Positions 10,438 to 23,938 of a DNA stretch of 64,000 nt are shown here, in pieces. Both the position numbers and the translations under genes were made by a program. Source of the stretch: Schistosoma mansoni (taxonomy: Eukaryota; Platyhelminthes; Trematoda; Strigeidida; Schistosomatidae). The DNA lies in the NCBI RefSeq assembly GCF_000237925.1, contig NC_031502.1:25118696-25182695 (forward strand), given 5' to 3'. The notes under the pieces are model-generated. The model was given only the letters and a program-made list of their open reading frames with translations, searched no databases and was not told the origin of the DNA. Numbering within the stretch: the first letter of the stretch is position 1; every line of letters begins with the position of its first letter.

Positions 10438-12960
10438 CTGGCACACCGAACGATAAACTGTCTGTTCCTTTTTGGAACTTCATTATTCATTGTTTTGCTT
10501 TATTTGACTTTTATATATTGTGATATAGCTTTTTTTCCAGTTTTCGGATATATTTTAATTATTTGTTTTTCGTTCGTTATAATGTTTGATTTTTCACTCA
10601 AACGGAACAGACACCAAAAGTATTTAAGTTAAAGACTATCCTACCACCCTCGATTCATTTAATGTTTTTTCACAGGATAATATCGAAGCCTGGTTCTGCT
10701 ACGCAGAAGCCGACTTTGCGGGCACGGCATTACGGACTCACGCACACAGTTCCTCGCGGTTGTTAAGGCACTACCGCGCGAATTTAACAGGGACGTCACA
10801 CCTAGTGATGTTTCGGAACCTTACGAAACTCTTAAACGATCGATTCTGAGACTTGGAGATCTAACCGACCGACAAAGGTCAGACCAACTCCTTAATAACA
10901 TCGACCTGCAACATGGTTCATCGACAAGTATGTTGCTTAGGATGAGAGAGGGGATAGGTCAAAGAACTTTCGACGAAGGCCTATTCAAACAACTTTTCTT
11001 ATCCAAACTCCCGCAACAGGTGCAAGCAGTTCTAGTCTCGTTTCAAAACAACACCGTAGACTGACTGGCTGCATCTGCCGACCGCATCTTAGAAATCACG
11101 AAATCTTCGAATGCCGAGCACTTTCGGTAGGGAACTCCTAGCTATCTATTGTGCTGTACGATATTTCCAACATTCCATCGAGGGAAGAGAATTCACGCTT
11201 TTTACCGATCATAAACCTCTTACCTTCTCTTTAAGCCCATCCTCAGATAAGTACTCACCTCGAGGGTCTCGACAACTGGACTATATTTCGCAGTTTACTT
11301 CAGATATACAATACATTTCTGGAGCAAACAATGTAGTCACAGACGCCTTGTCTCGTATAACTTCCTTGAACAGTTCCCAAGGCATCGACCTTCTAAAACT
11401 CGCTCAGCTACAAAAGGAAGACATTTATCTTCAGCACGAGTTATACTCAACAACCCTCAAACTGCTTATTAAACAGATGGGAACAGGTAGGGATCGCTTA
11501 ATCGTGCCGAAACATTATTGACGCAACGTCTTCAATACGTCGCACAAACTTTCTCATCCAGATGATCGTGCATCCATCAAGCTCATAGCAGAATGCTTTT
11601 GTTGGCCTGATACGAATAAAGACACGAGGGAGTGGGCACGCTCCTTTGTAAGTTGCCAGAAATTTATAGTCATTAGATACAACAAATGTCCCTTAGGCTC
11701 TTTCAAAACTCCTGATGCTCTTTTCGACCGTGTTCATCTGGATTTGGTAGGACCCTTACCAGATTCAAATGGATACTCTTATCTCTTAACCTGCATAGAC
11801 CTTTTCACTCGATGGCCTGGAGCAGTACCTATTAAGGACATTACTGCTGAAACAGTGGCTCGCGCCTTCGTCGAACGATGGGTAGCAAATTTCGGCTGCC
11901 TTTTAACCATCACTACAGACCGCGGACGCCAGTTCCAGTCTGAACCTTCCCGTTGTCTGACCACACTACTAGGAATTACTCGCTTCCGAATGACCGCCTA
12001 CCACCTACAAGCAAACGGGTTGGTAGAACGCTTTCACCGACAACTAAGAGCTTCGCCATCAGCTGCAACCGTTCCACAGTAGACAGACGCTCTTCCACTC
12101 GTCTTACTAGGTATCCTCAATGCAGCGAAAGCTGACATTAGATACACTGAAACCCCTTGTTTATGGAACGACACTCTGACTTCCAGGAGAATTCGTGGAC
12201 CCGTCGTCTTCTTCAATGAATATGGATTTAAACTCCCGCACGAGCAGGCTTACAAACGCAATGCATTCAGTTAAACCTGCTTACACTCGACCGCAATCAA
12301 CTGATATCTTCGTTCAACCGGACTTACAACATAGTCTTCGTTCGTCGAGACTCACATCGACGTCCCCTCGAATCAGCATACGAAGGACCCTTCAAAGTTC
12401 TTCAGCGTGAACCTAAGCACTATATTGTCGATGCGAACGGCACTAACGATAGCACCAGTATCGATCGCCTCAAAGCAGCGTACTTGGAAGGAAATCTTAT
12501 CTACATCGACTTTCCTTCAGTACAATCGGACGACACGGCTCCTATACTTGTAGTATCCCATTCGACAGCCGACACGCACGATGATACTTCATCAGCATCT
12601 GAAAATAAACTTGAGACAACGCGTTCTGGAGGATTACCAGAACATTTAAACGACTATTGCACGTAGGACACAAACTTTATCTCGATTTTCCCTTGCATTA
12701 TATATTATAAAAAATTTAATATGCTTATTTTTATATATTTATTCAAAAAATTTGTTTACTAATAAGCATATATATTTTTTAAAAACAAAAAATTTTTTTC
12801 AACCGCTTTTACGCTCGCAAGCGTATTAGTTTATTTACTTTTTTTCCGCTCACCTTGTGTCTTTACGCAAGTACGAGTGTATTTTGACATGCGCTCACAA
12901 ATTCTTTTTTTTCTTTTCCAGGGCGGCTGGAAAAGAACGATGAAGTTTATAAAGAGCCGA
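10420..12960 (+). mobile_element. Broken Ty3/gypsy (CsRn1-clade) LTR retrotransposon fossil
   Basis: Recognisable parts in order on the plus strand are: a tRNA-Trp-type primer binding site, a gag-like region at about 10640-11100 (EAWFCYAEADF, RSDQLLNNI), an RNase H region at about 11110-11400 (GRELLAIYCAVR, TDHKPL, VTDALSRI), and an integrase core at about 11540-12100 (DLVGPLP, ITTDRGRQFQS). A polymerase tail runs to about 12660, followed by an AT-rich stretch and a purine-rich AGGGCGGCTGG at about 12921. The RNase H and integrase motifs are typical of the CsRn1/Kabuki clade. It is an old, clearly broken copy with several breaks, and no clean LTR pair could be delimited. Confidence 0.85.
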
Positions 12961-15949
12961 GATCTCGAGTGCATTTCGTTTTATGATTACTATGCTGTAT
13001 TTTATGGCTCGTTATAGTAAGGAAAGACGACCAGACGCTACTAAAAATAGCAAGCTATCAGAAGAGTGTTTACCAACGACAAACTCTTTGGGTTTAAACT
13101 TCTGGCTGGCTACGTCGTAGAGGCATCACTACCTCACTAGGAAGGAGTGACCTGTAACTGTAAATGATTCCCCAAAATCAATAGTGGTAGTATCTTCAAT
13201 ATGATTTTCAAGTGGCCAGCTGAAAGTGAACTTTCTTGTCGTATATACTAAGTTTTTGATCGACTGGTAGATAAGAGACTCCAATTGCTTGCAAAAATGT
13301 ACGTTTTCTTGAGACTTCCAGTAAGTAGCTCGGGTTCTTCTTGGCCAAGAACGGATGGCTCCAGATTCAACTGACATGGAAGCTACCTCTAAGATTCTCC
13401 AACCACCTGGTGTTTACCTATTGAGATCTTTTATGGGAATAGTTAGTCCTGAAGTACGTTCCTCACTGAAGTGTATTGAGCTACATTTCCTATATTTTAG
13501 CTATTAACAAAAGTTAGGTAACAGGAGTGTTCAGAAGTACATCAAGTGTGTTCTGGTAAGGTCAATTCAATGTTTAACTGAAATTTTTTTCAAAACACCT
13601 CTGTAAAGGCTCACAAATTATTGTAGCGTCTGATCTGTTCTGATATGGAATAGAGGCAATGATATCCCGCTCATCTTCTGTCCACTACGTTGGAGTTAAT
13701 TCTACTACCAATCAAAACTACTCGCGATTAAGCTTATGTTCTCTAGGTTAAGTGAAGCTCCTCAAGCTGGACTGAAGTGGGAGGTATTTTTCACCAATAC
13801 GGTTGGTTTAGGGACCACTTCTGAATTAGCAAACATCATCAAAGGCATTCCGTAAGAATAAGGCGACGAGAGAGAACCAGCTACTTTAAACCCAGTCTCA
13901 CGTGTAATGGATGGTCTTCAGAGATCAACTTTAAGCAGTTGCATCCATTTCAGTAGCCAGGCTATCCATGTCGGTCATTGATCTTCCTCATATTTTCAGA
14001 ATGTGTTGTCATTCTGGAAAGGTTACAGTCAGTTGTGTCCAAATATTTGCATACAGGACATTCGGGAATGAATTAAATGATACCACTGAGACTAAGACAT
14101 TTGTGTTCGCAGTACTTAGACACTCGTAGCGAGCATCTATCTTGCACCTGCTTCACATAAGTAACAGGGCAGTGTGGGAGACAGGGCTGAAGTCAAAGTA
14201 GCAGTGTACACACTAACTTTTTTGCACGATATGGTTCGATGACTTATCTTCCCATATTTGTTCCATGCAGCGAATGTGGTATTCGACTACAGGTTCGACA
14301 GCAAGATACCTACGACACTTTTCGAGGTGTATTTCGTTTGCAAAGAAAAGATTTAGTGATGGCGCAATTCACTCTACGTCTGACGTTCTTTGCCGAGTTT
14401 TGTCACCCTGCATTATTCATGTCCAATCACTGCCATTTAGTCGTCAGTCGATGAGGCTGTCCACATGTTTTGCTGGCACTCTTTTTGAAACGTTCTACGT
14501 CATCATAAAGGAGCAGAGATCCAGATAGATTTTACGAGTGGGTGTGTGTCACATGTTTTCATGTAAACACAGTGAATATCATGGTGCGTTTTTCTGTTCA
14601 CTTGGTAGATAGGGATACTATCCCTAACTCAGAGTCTGAAAAAGTCGGAAAGATAAAAATTTCGCAAATGCGTTAAAAATGATCTTGGTGGTCTTGTGAT
14701 AGTATTCTGACACCAGACAATGGCTTTTAGGCGTTCTTTATGCCCTAACGCTTCAGGCTGGGCTATTTTGTTTACTATCCTACGTATGGTTTGTATGCAT
14801 TATAAGTTATATAAGTTATATTGCCATGTGGATTTGAAGGTCTCATATGAGACTGGAGGTTCTCCATTGACATTGTGGATGGTTCGGCATTACTTCGGCA
14901 GGTCTTTCTGACTGTCCGTGCGCAGAATCGTTTGCTAGTTAACCGATTTCATTCATACTGGTGGTTGTTTTTCAGTGTTCTCAAGGGCCATTGTCATTGA
15001 AACATTGTAAGGCATGTCGCCATTGCCAACAGTAATGAATTTGACTGTCATGTAAGCAGAATAGGTCAACTTTGGCCTGTTCATGCTGTGCATAATTGAT
15101 TGACGCGATCATGGACCGGAATAGTTATATATATGATGTGAATGTGTATATGAATGGTGCGAATGGTCCACCAGGCTGCCTGGTACCTGTGTGGCTGCGC
15201 CACAGGATTGACCTGTGCTATTCAGATTGTAGTATTGAAGCCTACATGGTATCTGGTCCTCCTGAAAACCATTGCAAAATTACCCTGGTCCACAAGGGTA
15301 GATTGTATAACTGATAAGAACAAGTTGTTAAATAAGGCATTTTGAAGATATTTTAACACTGTCTACAATTTAAGTGTCGAATTTTCATTATAAGTCAGTT
15401 TTTTATGTCGCATATTTGGCTGCTCTATATAACGTGTATGAAGCCGAGTTATCCTTTGTTGAACTAGTTGGTGGTAGAACGGGGAAGTTACTAATGGTGA
15501 TTTGCAGCTGCGTTTTGTGCTTTCAGGGGTGATTAAAAAGGTTCAGGGATGCGTATTTTCTAGTTAGTGATTCGTGGATTTAAACCAAATTATCTATCAA
15601 CCTTTGACCATGTATGTTCGGATCAGTAATAGCCTGGATTATTGGATGACTAGACAGGGCACGCGGTTTTTGGAATGTATAGATTTTAAATTCAGTAATT
15701 GTTCTTCTACGGTCCTTATGAAAACGCATTTCGACTTGTTTTTACATTCTGAACAGAGAACTTATGATGATATCAGCCTATTCCATACAAGCCCTGTAAG
15801 TAAACCATGCAAATAATCTAATAATAATATATCGCTACGTAGAACTTGGTACGTATGTATATCATTTCAAGATTCCATATCACATTACCATAGAGAGAGG
15901 AAAATATAAATCGATGCAACGAAACACGAAGACGTTTTGAGTAATTTAG
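12961..15949. other. No gene recognised; probable decayed repeats
   Basis: Only short unconnected open frames (for example near 13129-13377, 14239-14528 and 15096-15345) with no domain I can name and no convincing splice structure. The 15150-15310 part contains a GC-richer segment with a short hairpin (GGCTGCGCC). The whole stretch reads like eroded repeat sequence. Confidence 0.35.
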
Positions 15950-17230
15950 ACGATCAGAATTTGGGGGAGGAGAAAGAATGACTACACATGCGCCATCGCA
16001 AACGATTTTGAGCCATGTCACTCAATGTTTCCGTCCATTTTCACGATAATCACACCAACCCCAACCAAGTAGTTTACGCTTATTAAGATAGCTAAAAATA
16101 ATTGTCAATAAATGTGTGGACTGATTCCATGTTTTGGTTTGGCTACTCCTGTCTTTCTTCTAACCAAATTCCACACTACACAACTTCCCCGCCGAGACAA
16201 GTGATGGCTGGTCATACTGAACACATGTCACAAGCACTTCAGCTGATGCAACTCTTTTGAACGCCATTAAATAACAGACATTGCGACAGGATCTCGTGAC
16301 CAACAGATTCGAACGCCATCTTAAGCTCAAGGAATACAATAGCAGTTGGATATAAAAATCATGTCCATTTTCCAGAACCTGCTGTGGGGTGAATACTTGG
16401 TCTTCACATTCACATTCACATCTGAAACCCTACTGCTTTCCTCGGGTTCGCTCTTTACGAGCACTAGTTAAACGTCGAAGTACTATTGAGGCTAGTATGT
16501 TAGACACTACATCAGTTAAACTGATTGCTATCACAAGAAAATTTTCACTCTTTCTTATAAACAGAGATGATCAGAGATCGAGACCAGTCAAATGGGATGA
16601 CGTCCAGTTTTTAGATTTTAGCTACAATCTTAGATAATATAACCGCTGAAACTAGAACACCACTCTTAAAAATCTCAGGAGTTAGTCCACCAGGCGCTTC
16701 TGCTCTCTATCGCTTTAGGTTACTTATATCCTTTTCAACCTCACTAATAGTCAAAGAACTTATATCATTTTCCCATTCACGCTGCTTGCAGATAGTAACT
16801 GAAATGTGTCTCAAGGCCAGTTGGACTGTTTTCTAAACTGCCCTGCCCATCGGTCTAATCTCATGAATCGAGGGTGAGTAATAGTCCCAGCTTTCCCAAG
16901 ATGGTTCCACTGGCAGCCGGATTTCTAAAACGTTTCCCTTATAAGTCTGTACAATGGTCCACTGTTACCTATCGCTGCTACATTTTCCATCTCGTCTGAG
17001 TTCGCTACTCACCACCGCTAACGATCGTGGTGCAGGTATTCATCAGCCTACCCTTAAACTGCCTTAGCTCTTCATCGTGGTCAGAGCCAGATGATATAGA
17101 TTTCCGAGTATCTATCTGTAGAAACCCACTAGTGTTTCTAAGCTTTAGATTTAGGTTACTAACAGATGTCATTGGTTTCAGGTATGTCAAGTTACCTCGT
17201 GAAGGATATCACATATCTGATTGACCAACT
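15950..17230 (-). mobile_element. Decayed LINE fragment (type B), minus strand
   Basis: Minus-strand translation gives pieces of a second fluke LINE type. A linker between endonuclease and reverse transcriptase at 17005-17190 reads RKSISSGSDHDEE. A reverse transcriptase start lies at about 16390-16700. A 3' part at 15960-16300 shares wording with the copy at 36120-36400. Its order is shuffled and frames are broken. The related plus-strand copy at 50030-52200 shows the same linker (RKLIPSGSEHDEE), which supports the assignment. Confidence 0.7.
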
Positions 17231-17536
17231 GCTTCTCTATTTGCTCCCGAAATATATTTTCGCCTTTTTTATTAGGAAGTTTGAAAAGTATTTAGTGGAT
17301 AAGTGTAGTTAAACGCACTAGACAATACATATAGCGGTGGCAAAATTAGGATAATAAATCCCGCTTATCATGACCATTTAGTTGATAGAAGACATAAGAA
17401 TAAAATAAAGTAATGTATTAAATACCAAACAATCAGGATGTAGCTTTTTATAAACAACAGAATCCACATTAATTCCCCTAAATAACCTTCAATATTATAT
17501 CGAGAAGCCATTCGCATAAACTCATTTTCATTGTAT
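17231..17536. other. Short spacer, nothing recognised
   Basis: AT-rich sequence between the type B LINE fragment and the LTR at 17537. No open frame of note. Confidence 0.4.
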
Positions 17537-17892
17537 TGTAGAAGGCGTTGAGACGAGATTGACTATGATCACCCCTTCAATAAGATTACGTGCCAGATAT
17601 AGACTTCGATCCCTCGGTAGGCCGAAAATCAGAAGGCTGTTAATGGTCCAGATTAAATATATTTGTTGGCGATATCGTGGTATCGAAAGAATACCGAGGC
17701 GTGCCAAAGATTACAGGCAAAATGGCGGAGCGTAAGCTCGTTCGTACAAGCAAAATGGACAATGGAAGGAACAGTGCGTTTGGTACAGTTAAACAAACAA
17801 GTACAGTAAAACAATCACGGGCACGATTGGTTATAATAATCATTATTTCCGTTACACCAATCGCGTTCTCTTCATAAAAGCAGGTCACTACG
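17537..17892 (-). repeat. 3' LTR of the Boudicca-like element
   Basis: About 356 bp on the plus strand from TGTAGAAGGCG to GGTCACTACG. It is nearly identical over more than 300 bp to the copy at 22125-22463. The polypurine tract lies directly beside its inner edge. Confidence 0.88.
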
Positions 17893-20262
17893 GGAGCCCC
17901 CTTCTAGAAAGGGTTTGCACTTTCGATACGTGGCGGTTTCGTTCGTGGGACTGATCGCCAAACGTGCGATTGTAGGAAAAAGGCGTTGGCAAAACAGGGA
18001 ACGATCTTTGATCCTCGAGTTGACACCAAAGGTCTTTTACGTAGAACAGTACCAGGAGGGACGTGCTGTATTTTTGCTTGACTTAGCGTACCACATCAGA
18101 ATAGTTTGTATCCAGAATCGTAGGCGCCAGGAACAGGAAACGCTGCAAACGTAGGACGAAACCACATTGAGGCAAGAAACCAGGAGCGACCATAATATCC
18201 AAGTTCGGAACCAAATATATGCCATACGTATTTAGAGCCAGAGAGATCGACTGAGTGCGTTTACTAAAGCGTGGGTGATCAGTCCAGCATTCACCAAGGT
18301 TGATTGAAGTCGACGGTACCAATAGGGCGAATTTCGGAGGCATGGGCTCAGGATAAATGAAGAAATCAAGGGAAAAGAGAATAGTGTAGAATGCGTGTAG
18401 TATAGGGATAGAGCCCTATTCCGTATCCATTGTTGATTGTGAGGTTAGTTGCGAAAGCGTACGGGTAGGCGTACTCGGCGACCGGAACATCAGACGGTAG
18501 TCTCGTTCGTACCTCGTGAGACTGCAATCTCTTCCAAAGTCAAGGGCGGCGTGATCTGCCGATCTGGACGTCAGACTAGAGTCTCGTCTGTAGATGGTGC
18601 AGATGACACGTACTGTTGACCGGGACGTGAGAATGAGGTCTCTGATGTATTTAGCGTGGGATCCGAAGTAGATGTAGAGATTCCACCAGAAGGTTTGATG
18701 AGTCTAGCGTTGGGTCTCAGCTTATCAGGTAGGGTACTGTAATCGACGTGTGATGGCTTGAGATGATCAGTGCTAACTATCTCGATACGGTCATGTGGAT
18801 CAACCTTGAAGGTCTTTTTGTGACGGGAAATCACGTGAAAATGTCCTTCGTAAGGCCCTTGCAAGTGTTTGCGTACCGAATCTACTGGTATGAAAACATG
18901 TGAATAGGTAGATAACTCTGGACATACCAGTTGGTATAACTGGACAATCGTTGGACGTAGTCTGATTTGCCGAAACTGTTACTACTCCGTGGTGTGAAAA
19001 ACTCCCCAGGCAAACGCAGTGTCATGCTGTGAACAAGTTCAGAGGCGGAACATTGAATATCTACCTTTAAGCTCGTTCTCATACCCAAGAGGACGAGCGG
19101 TAGGGTTTCGTGCCAATTGTCGTTTTCGTGTGCTCGAAGAGCACTTTTAAGTTGGCGATGAAACCGTTCAACTAAACCGTTTGATGCTGGGTGGTAGGCG
19201 GTAGTGCGTATGCGTTCCGTAACAAGCAGCCGGGTTAGCGAGGGGAATAATTTGGACTCAAACTGTTGTCCTCAATCAGTTTTGACAGTCAAAGGACTAC
19301 CTTACAGAGCTATCCATTGTTCTACGAAGCGGTGAGCAACTGTCTTCGCTGTAATAGACGTGATGGGAATAGCTTCGGGTCATCTTGTGAAGCAATCAAT
19401 GCATGTGAATATGTGATCATACCGATGCAATGGTGGCAATGGTCCTACAGTATCCATATGAACGTGATCGAAGCGAGCATCAGGCGTAGCGGAAGTGCCG
19501 ATGGGGGCAGCTACGTGACTGTACACTTTTGACCGTTGACATTGCTTTGGCATTGCTTTACCCACATACGGACATCTTTAATCATGGAAGGCCAGACGTA
19601 TCGTGCAGCGATGAGGCGTAGTGTGGCTGCGATACCTGGATGAGATAGACTGTGAAGGACATCGAAGACGAGACGACGGTAAGCAGAGGGTACGATGGAT
19701 CGAGGGAGACCTGTAGAAGTACCTCATAGGATAGTACCTGAGCTAGTAGCTAGGGGTATTTCCCGGCACAGAAGGAATGTAGAATGTTGTGCTTCTGTGC
19801 AGGAAGGATAACTTGCTTGGGCGACAGCCATAGTAGGGAGATCGAGCACCGGTAAAGTAACTGCATTCACCTGGATACGTGACAGAGCATCGGCAACATA
19901 ATTCGACTCGCCTTTGACATGACGAAGGTCTGTCGTGAACTGAGAGATATAGTCCAAATGTCTGCACTCTCGTGGTGAGTAGCGGTCAGACTTGGTATGC
20001 AGAGCATACGTTAAAGGCTTATGGTTGGTGAATAGGATGAAATTGCGACCTTCTACTGCGTGCCGGAAATGTTTGATGGCACAGTAGGCTGCTAGCAGTT
20101 CTCGACCAAAAACGATATATCTCGTCTCCGTGGGAGTGAGGCTTCGTGAGAAAAACTCGAGAGGTTGCCAACTTCCGGAGACGTTCTGTTGCATAACGGC
20201 TCCTATGGCGAAAATCGATGCATCAACCGCTATACTATGCGTGGCTTATGGATCAGGGTGAG

Positions 20263-20649
20263 TGTTACGTCCAATTATGAGTTTTTGCCCGTTCCAACCA
20301 TTGAAGTACTGGCCGTCGATATTCGCAAATCACGAACCCGAGTAGGCAAGAGAACCAAAACTCCAAATTAAATACCAAGTTTATTCGCAATTCACAAATA
20401 AACGACCAAAGTCGTTCTAACAACAATAATTATAACAATTACAAAACAAACCTTCAATTTTGTAGGTTCCCGGAGCAAAAACTCCCAAAGGCCAAACCAG
20501 CGACAAAAGAAACCAAAATGTCCGAAAAGAATGATATAAACAAACAAGTCCAAAAGGTTAAGTAAAACAAACATATCCAAAAACACAGTAAAACTGATGT
20601 ACAGTAAAAAGGTTTTAATCAGCCAAATGTCTTCAGTTCTCCCGTAACA
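20263..20649. repeat. Nested solo LTR of a different retroelement
   Basis: A 387-bp segment begins TGTTACG and ends CGTAACA, so its ends are 7-bp inverted repeats of the TG...CA type. It is flanked by a perfect 5-bp direct repeat GTGAG (20258-20262 and 20650-20654), the expected target duplication. It interrupts the Boudicca-like fossil between its protease-side and RNase H-side parts and shares no sequence with that element's own LTRs. No internal coding is present, so it is a solo LTR left by recombination. Its orientation cannot be fixed. Confidence 0.85.
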
Positions 20650-22124
20650 GTGAGCGAGAAGTGTGGTTTGAGCTAGAGCCGTTTTGATCCCTGAAAATGC
20701 AGTACGCGCGGCATTCAATACACCTGTGATTCGATACGCGTTTGTATGAGCTGTAAAGTCCATGAATTTGCTGTTCGACAAAGTATCGATTAGCAACAGC
20801 CTACGTGAATCGACTAGCAATTCATAGTTCTGTAGGAAATCGATACCGAGTATGGTTGTGAGAACATCGGCAATTATGTACATCCACAGATACTGTCATC
20901 GGTTGCTCAAGTTGACCGTAAGCTGTCGTGTACCATAGGTAGGAATGACTGAGCCATTTGCAGAGCGTAGTCGAAGCATCGTAGCTTGAGACTTACTGTT
21001 ACCGATAGGTACAACATAAACTTGGGCACCTGTATCCACTAGGTACTTAGCGTTAATGCGATAATCGTGTACATAAAATAAACGGTCAACCTGAGGTGAA
21101 GAGCCGTCGAGTACGGCCGTATTTACTCGCCGGCTCGGGAGTTTCCCACCTTTTATAAGCAGGGAGCTCGTCAACGGCGGGCACCGGACCCGAAGGCACG
21201 GTGGAACCAGCACCAACTAGAACTGGCTTTCGAAACCTCTTTTTGGAGTGGCTTGGAAGATGCCCACTTAGGGTGAGTTGTTACGGCTTTACGAGAGCAT
21301 GACCTGGTTCAGGGGAAGTAGGGTTCTGGTACATTGGATCGGTTTCGAAAGCTGAGACGGGTGTGAATACATTTATCTCTATCCCCATGAGCCGTAGTCG
21401 ACTAGCATCGAGATCAATGTTCGAACGTGATGTTGAAGCAACTATATAGTTGCCTCGGGTGCTAGTCCGTGCCAGTATCTTATCTGCTATGAGGGCCACC
21501 TGGTTGGATGGAGTGCCCTCGAGCAGACCCGTAATAGTTGGTTTTATGTGTAGTAGTAATGATTCGAGACACAGTTCCTTAACGATCTCGGAATCGGCTG
21601 TCGTATTTCCTGGAAGAGATTGCAGGCGCGTGAGGTGGTGACCCGGTTTAGCATCACCCATGGGGTGACGTGCTGATTAAGTCCTCAAACGTTCTTTCCT
21701 TGAAGGGAGGAAATGTCTAGGGATCGCCTCCTTGAGACGATCGTAGATGTTAGGAACATTTGCATTGACAGCATTTAAGTGATTCCCAGGAAGAGTTTCT
21801 AGAGCGTAGGCATACTTTTGCCGTTGGCTCGTTATGCGGCGGATCTCGAATTGAGACTCCAGTGCCGGGAACCAAACTTCTGGATCTTGGGGGATAAAGG
21901 GAACCGGTCGGAAACTGATTGCCTGTACTTCTGAGTCTATTATATTAAAACAACTCTTATCGTTATCCATCATATTGAGTTGTTGCCAAAATATTATATA
22001 TTGAAAAATATCAATACGAATATGTGCAACAAAAGTGGATAGATAGATAACACACTCACCGTAGTAATCTTCTTTGGGAGGTTTGCCAGAGGTTGAAACG
22101 TGTTCGAAATTTTGGCTCACCAGA

Positions 22125-22463
22125 TGTAGATGGCGTCGACCACCCCTTCAATAAGATTACGTGCCAGATATAGACTTCGATCCCTCGGTAGGCCGAAAAT
22201 CAGAAGGCTGTTAATGGTCCAGATTAAATATATTTGTTGGCGATATCGTGGTATCGAAAGAATACCGAGGCGTGCCAAAGATTACAGGCAAAATGGCGGA
22301 GCGTAAGCTTGTTCGTACAAGCAAAATGGACAATGGAAGGAACAGTGCGTTTGGTACAGTTAAACAAACAAGTACAGTAAAACAATCACGGGCACGATTG
22401 GTTATAATAATCATTATTTCCGTTACACCAATCGCGTTCTCTTCATAAAAGTAGATCACCACC
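22125..22463 (-). repeat. 5' LTR of the Boudicca-like element
   Basis: About 339 bp, the same sequence as 17537-17892 apart from a few substitutions and a length difference of roughly 20 bp near the inner edge. The primer binding site follows two bases inside it on the minus strand. Confidence 0.88.
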
Positions 22464-23938
22464 CTATCTTCATTTGACGTAGACAAAATTACATCGGATG
22501 TATAAAAATAACCTCATCTTTTTCTTCTCGCTCCCCCTTAATTAGTTATAATAACAAACGGCTTGATTACTTCTTACACTTCTCTTTTTATTTATTGAAT
22601 GGTTTCATGCAGAGTAGAAATCTGTCCAAACTTTTGTGATCATATTTATTCGGTCACTCAAGAATTTACGTTTTAAGAAAACTATTATTTAGTCTGTCTA
22701 TTTTATCAAACAACCCTCAGTCTACTCCATACATAAATCCTTGAGCTTGACAACCAAGCAATCCGCCCTCGTTATTGAAGTTAGCTTACTACTTATTGTA
22801 ATAGTCACATGTAATTCTAAATTTGTGAATAATGTTGACTAGTTCACCATCATGCAGTTGATATTTACTTTACTGGAAAATGTACAACCTGTATATTAGT
22901 GTGGAGAAACGATAACGAACTAGTCAAAGAGGAGTACTTCTTTACTTAAGTTGCCTTTTAAAATACGTAAATAGGAGTATTCGGTTTACTGGAGTCATTC
23001 AGTTGACTTAAATATGTAGTAATTGTATGCACACCAGCACCAAGATGAACTTCTTACCAACATAATATTATAAAGGTTACAGTTGATCGCCAACAGACCT
23101 GATTTAAAAAATTGTGGATATTGAATTTGAATTTAGTATGTAGGCAGCGTTAGGTTTACCTTGATATTAGGTTTTAGTTTTAATACCACTCTGGTTACTA
23201 GGTGTATGCATCTGAATCTTAAATTGGTACGGATAAGCCTTTTAATGGTTCTCCAATGGATGTCAGGTTGTGGAAAAAATGTTTTCAAATATAGATATAC
23301 TGAAGTGAGAACCAAAACCTTCCTAGTGTTAGGCTGGTAAACAGCTGAGGATACTCCGTTTCCAGCTGTAAATGGAGTAAAACACTGAGGAGCGAAGCCA
23401 TGAAACAAGGACCAAATAATTTCAAGTGATATCTATTCCTAAATTTTTGTTATAAAAGACCAAAATCATATCTTCTGTAACCTACTGTTAAGGTCAATAT
23501 TAGTTTACTTCTATAGCTCAGTGCCAGAACGTAAAATGTTCGTACTTTCAATATAATAATTTTCGAGTCAATAAAAGAACGATTTTCTAGACTCAAGTTT
23601 TGCAAAAGGAGGACATGTAAATGAGGTTATATCTTTTATTTCGAAAACACCCTCACCCTGTAAGACTCATACCCAAGTTAACAAAAAAAACAATATCAAG
23701 TATATTAGGAATGAATATTGATAAGAGGGTACAAGAATTCATCCAGAGTGTGTCTGTATATCACTTATCAAACAAAAGCCTAGGTGTAGAACACCCTGTA
23801 GATCTCGGTCAACACATTTTCAGTCTCAGTAACTAAAGAGCACTGTTTGTGTAAGCGATCTATTGAGTATTAATCCGTAAATTTTCTTAGAAATGATCCA
23901 CAAAGAGGAAGAATGCAATTGTTACAGTATTGTACATC
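22464..23938. other. No gene recognised
   Basis: AT-rich stretch. A minus-strand open frame at 23133-23408 (91 codons, reading FHGFAPQCFTPF near its start) and a plus-strand one at 23621-23836 have no recognisable domain and no splice partners. They may be repeat remnants. Confidence 0.35.

Larger units (their letters stand above)
17537..22463 (-). mobile_element. Boudicca-like Ty3/gypsy LTR retrotransposon fossil with both LTRs
   Basis: Element in minus orientation bounded by two LTRs. Parts seen from its 5' side are: the 5' LTR, a TGGTGAGCC primer site (22114-22122), a gag-like region (about 21280-22000), an aspartic protease region with VDTGAQ (about 20760-21216), an RNase H region with TNHKPL and VADALSRI (about 19730-20200), an integrase region with HMDTVGPLPP (about 18350-19565), a polypurine tract (17895-17905), and the 3' LTR. 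It resembles the schistosome Boudicca element of the CsRn1 clade. It is broken in several places and carries a nested solo LTR. The near identity of its LTRs argues for a fairly recent insertion. Confidence 0.88.

Noticed and set aside
13129-15345. Several 60-90 codon open frames
   Set aside because: No domain, no splice partners, no codon pattern; most likely eroded repeats.
17677-17877. Open frame of 66 codons repeated unchanged at 22248-22448
   Set aside because: It lies wholly inside the two LTR copies, so the repetition reflects the LTR and not a gene.
23133-23408. Minus-strand 91-codon frame beginning FHGFAPQCF
   Set aside because: Not recognised and without splice support; possibly repeat-derived, not reported as a gene.
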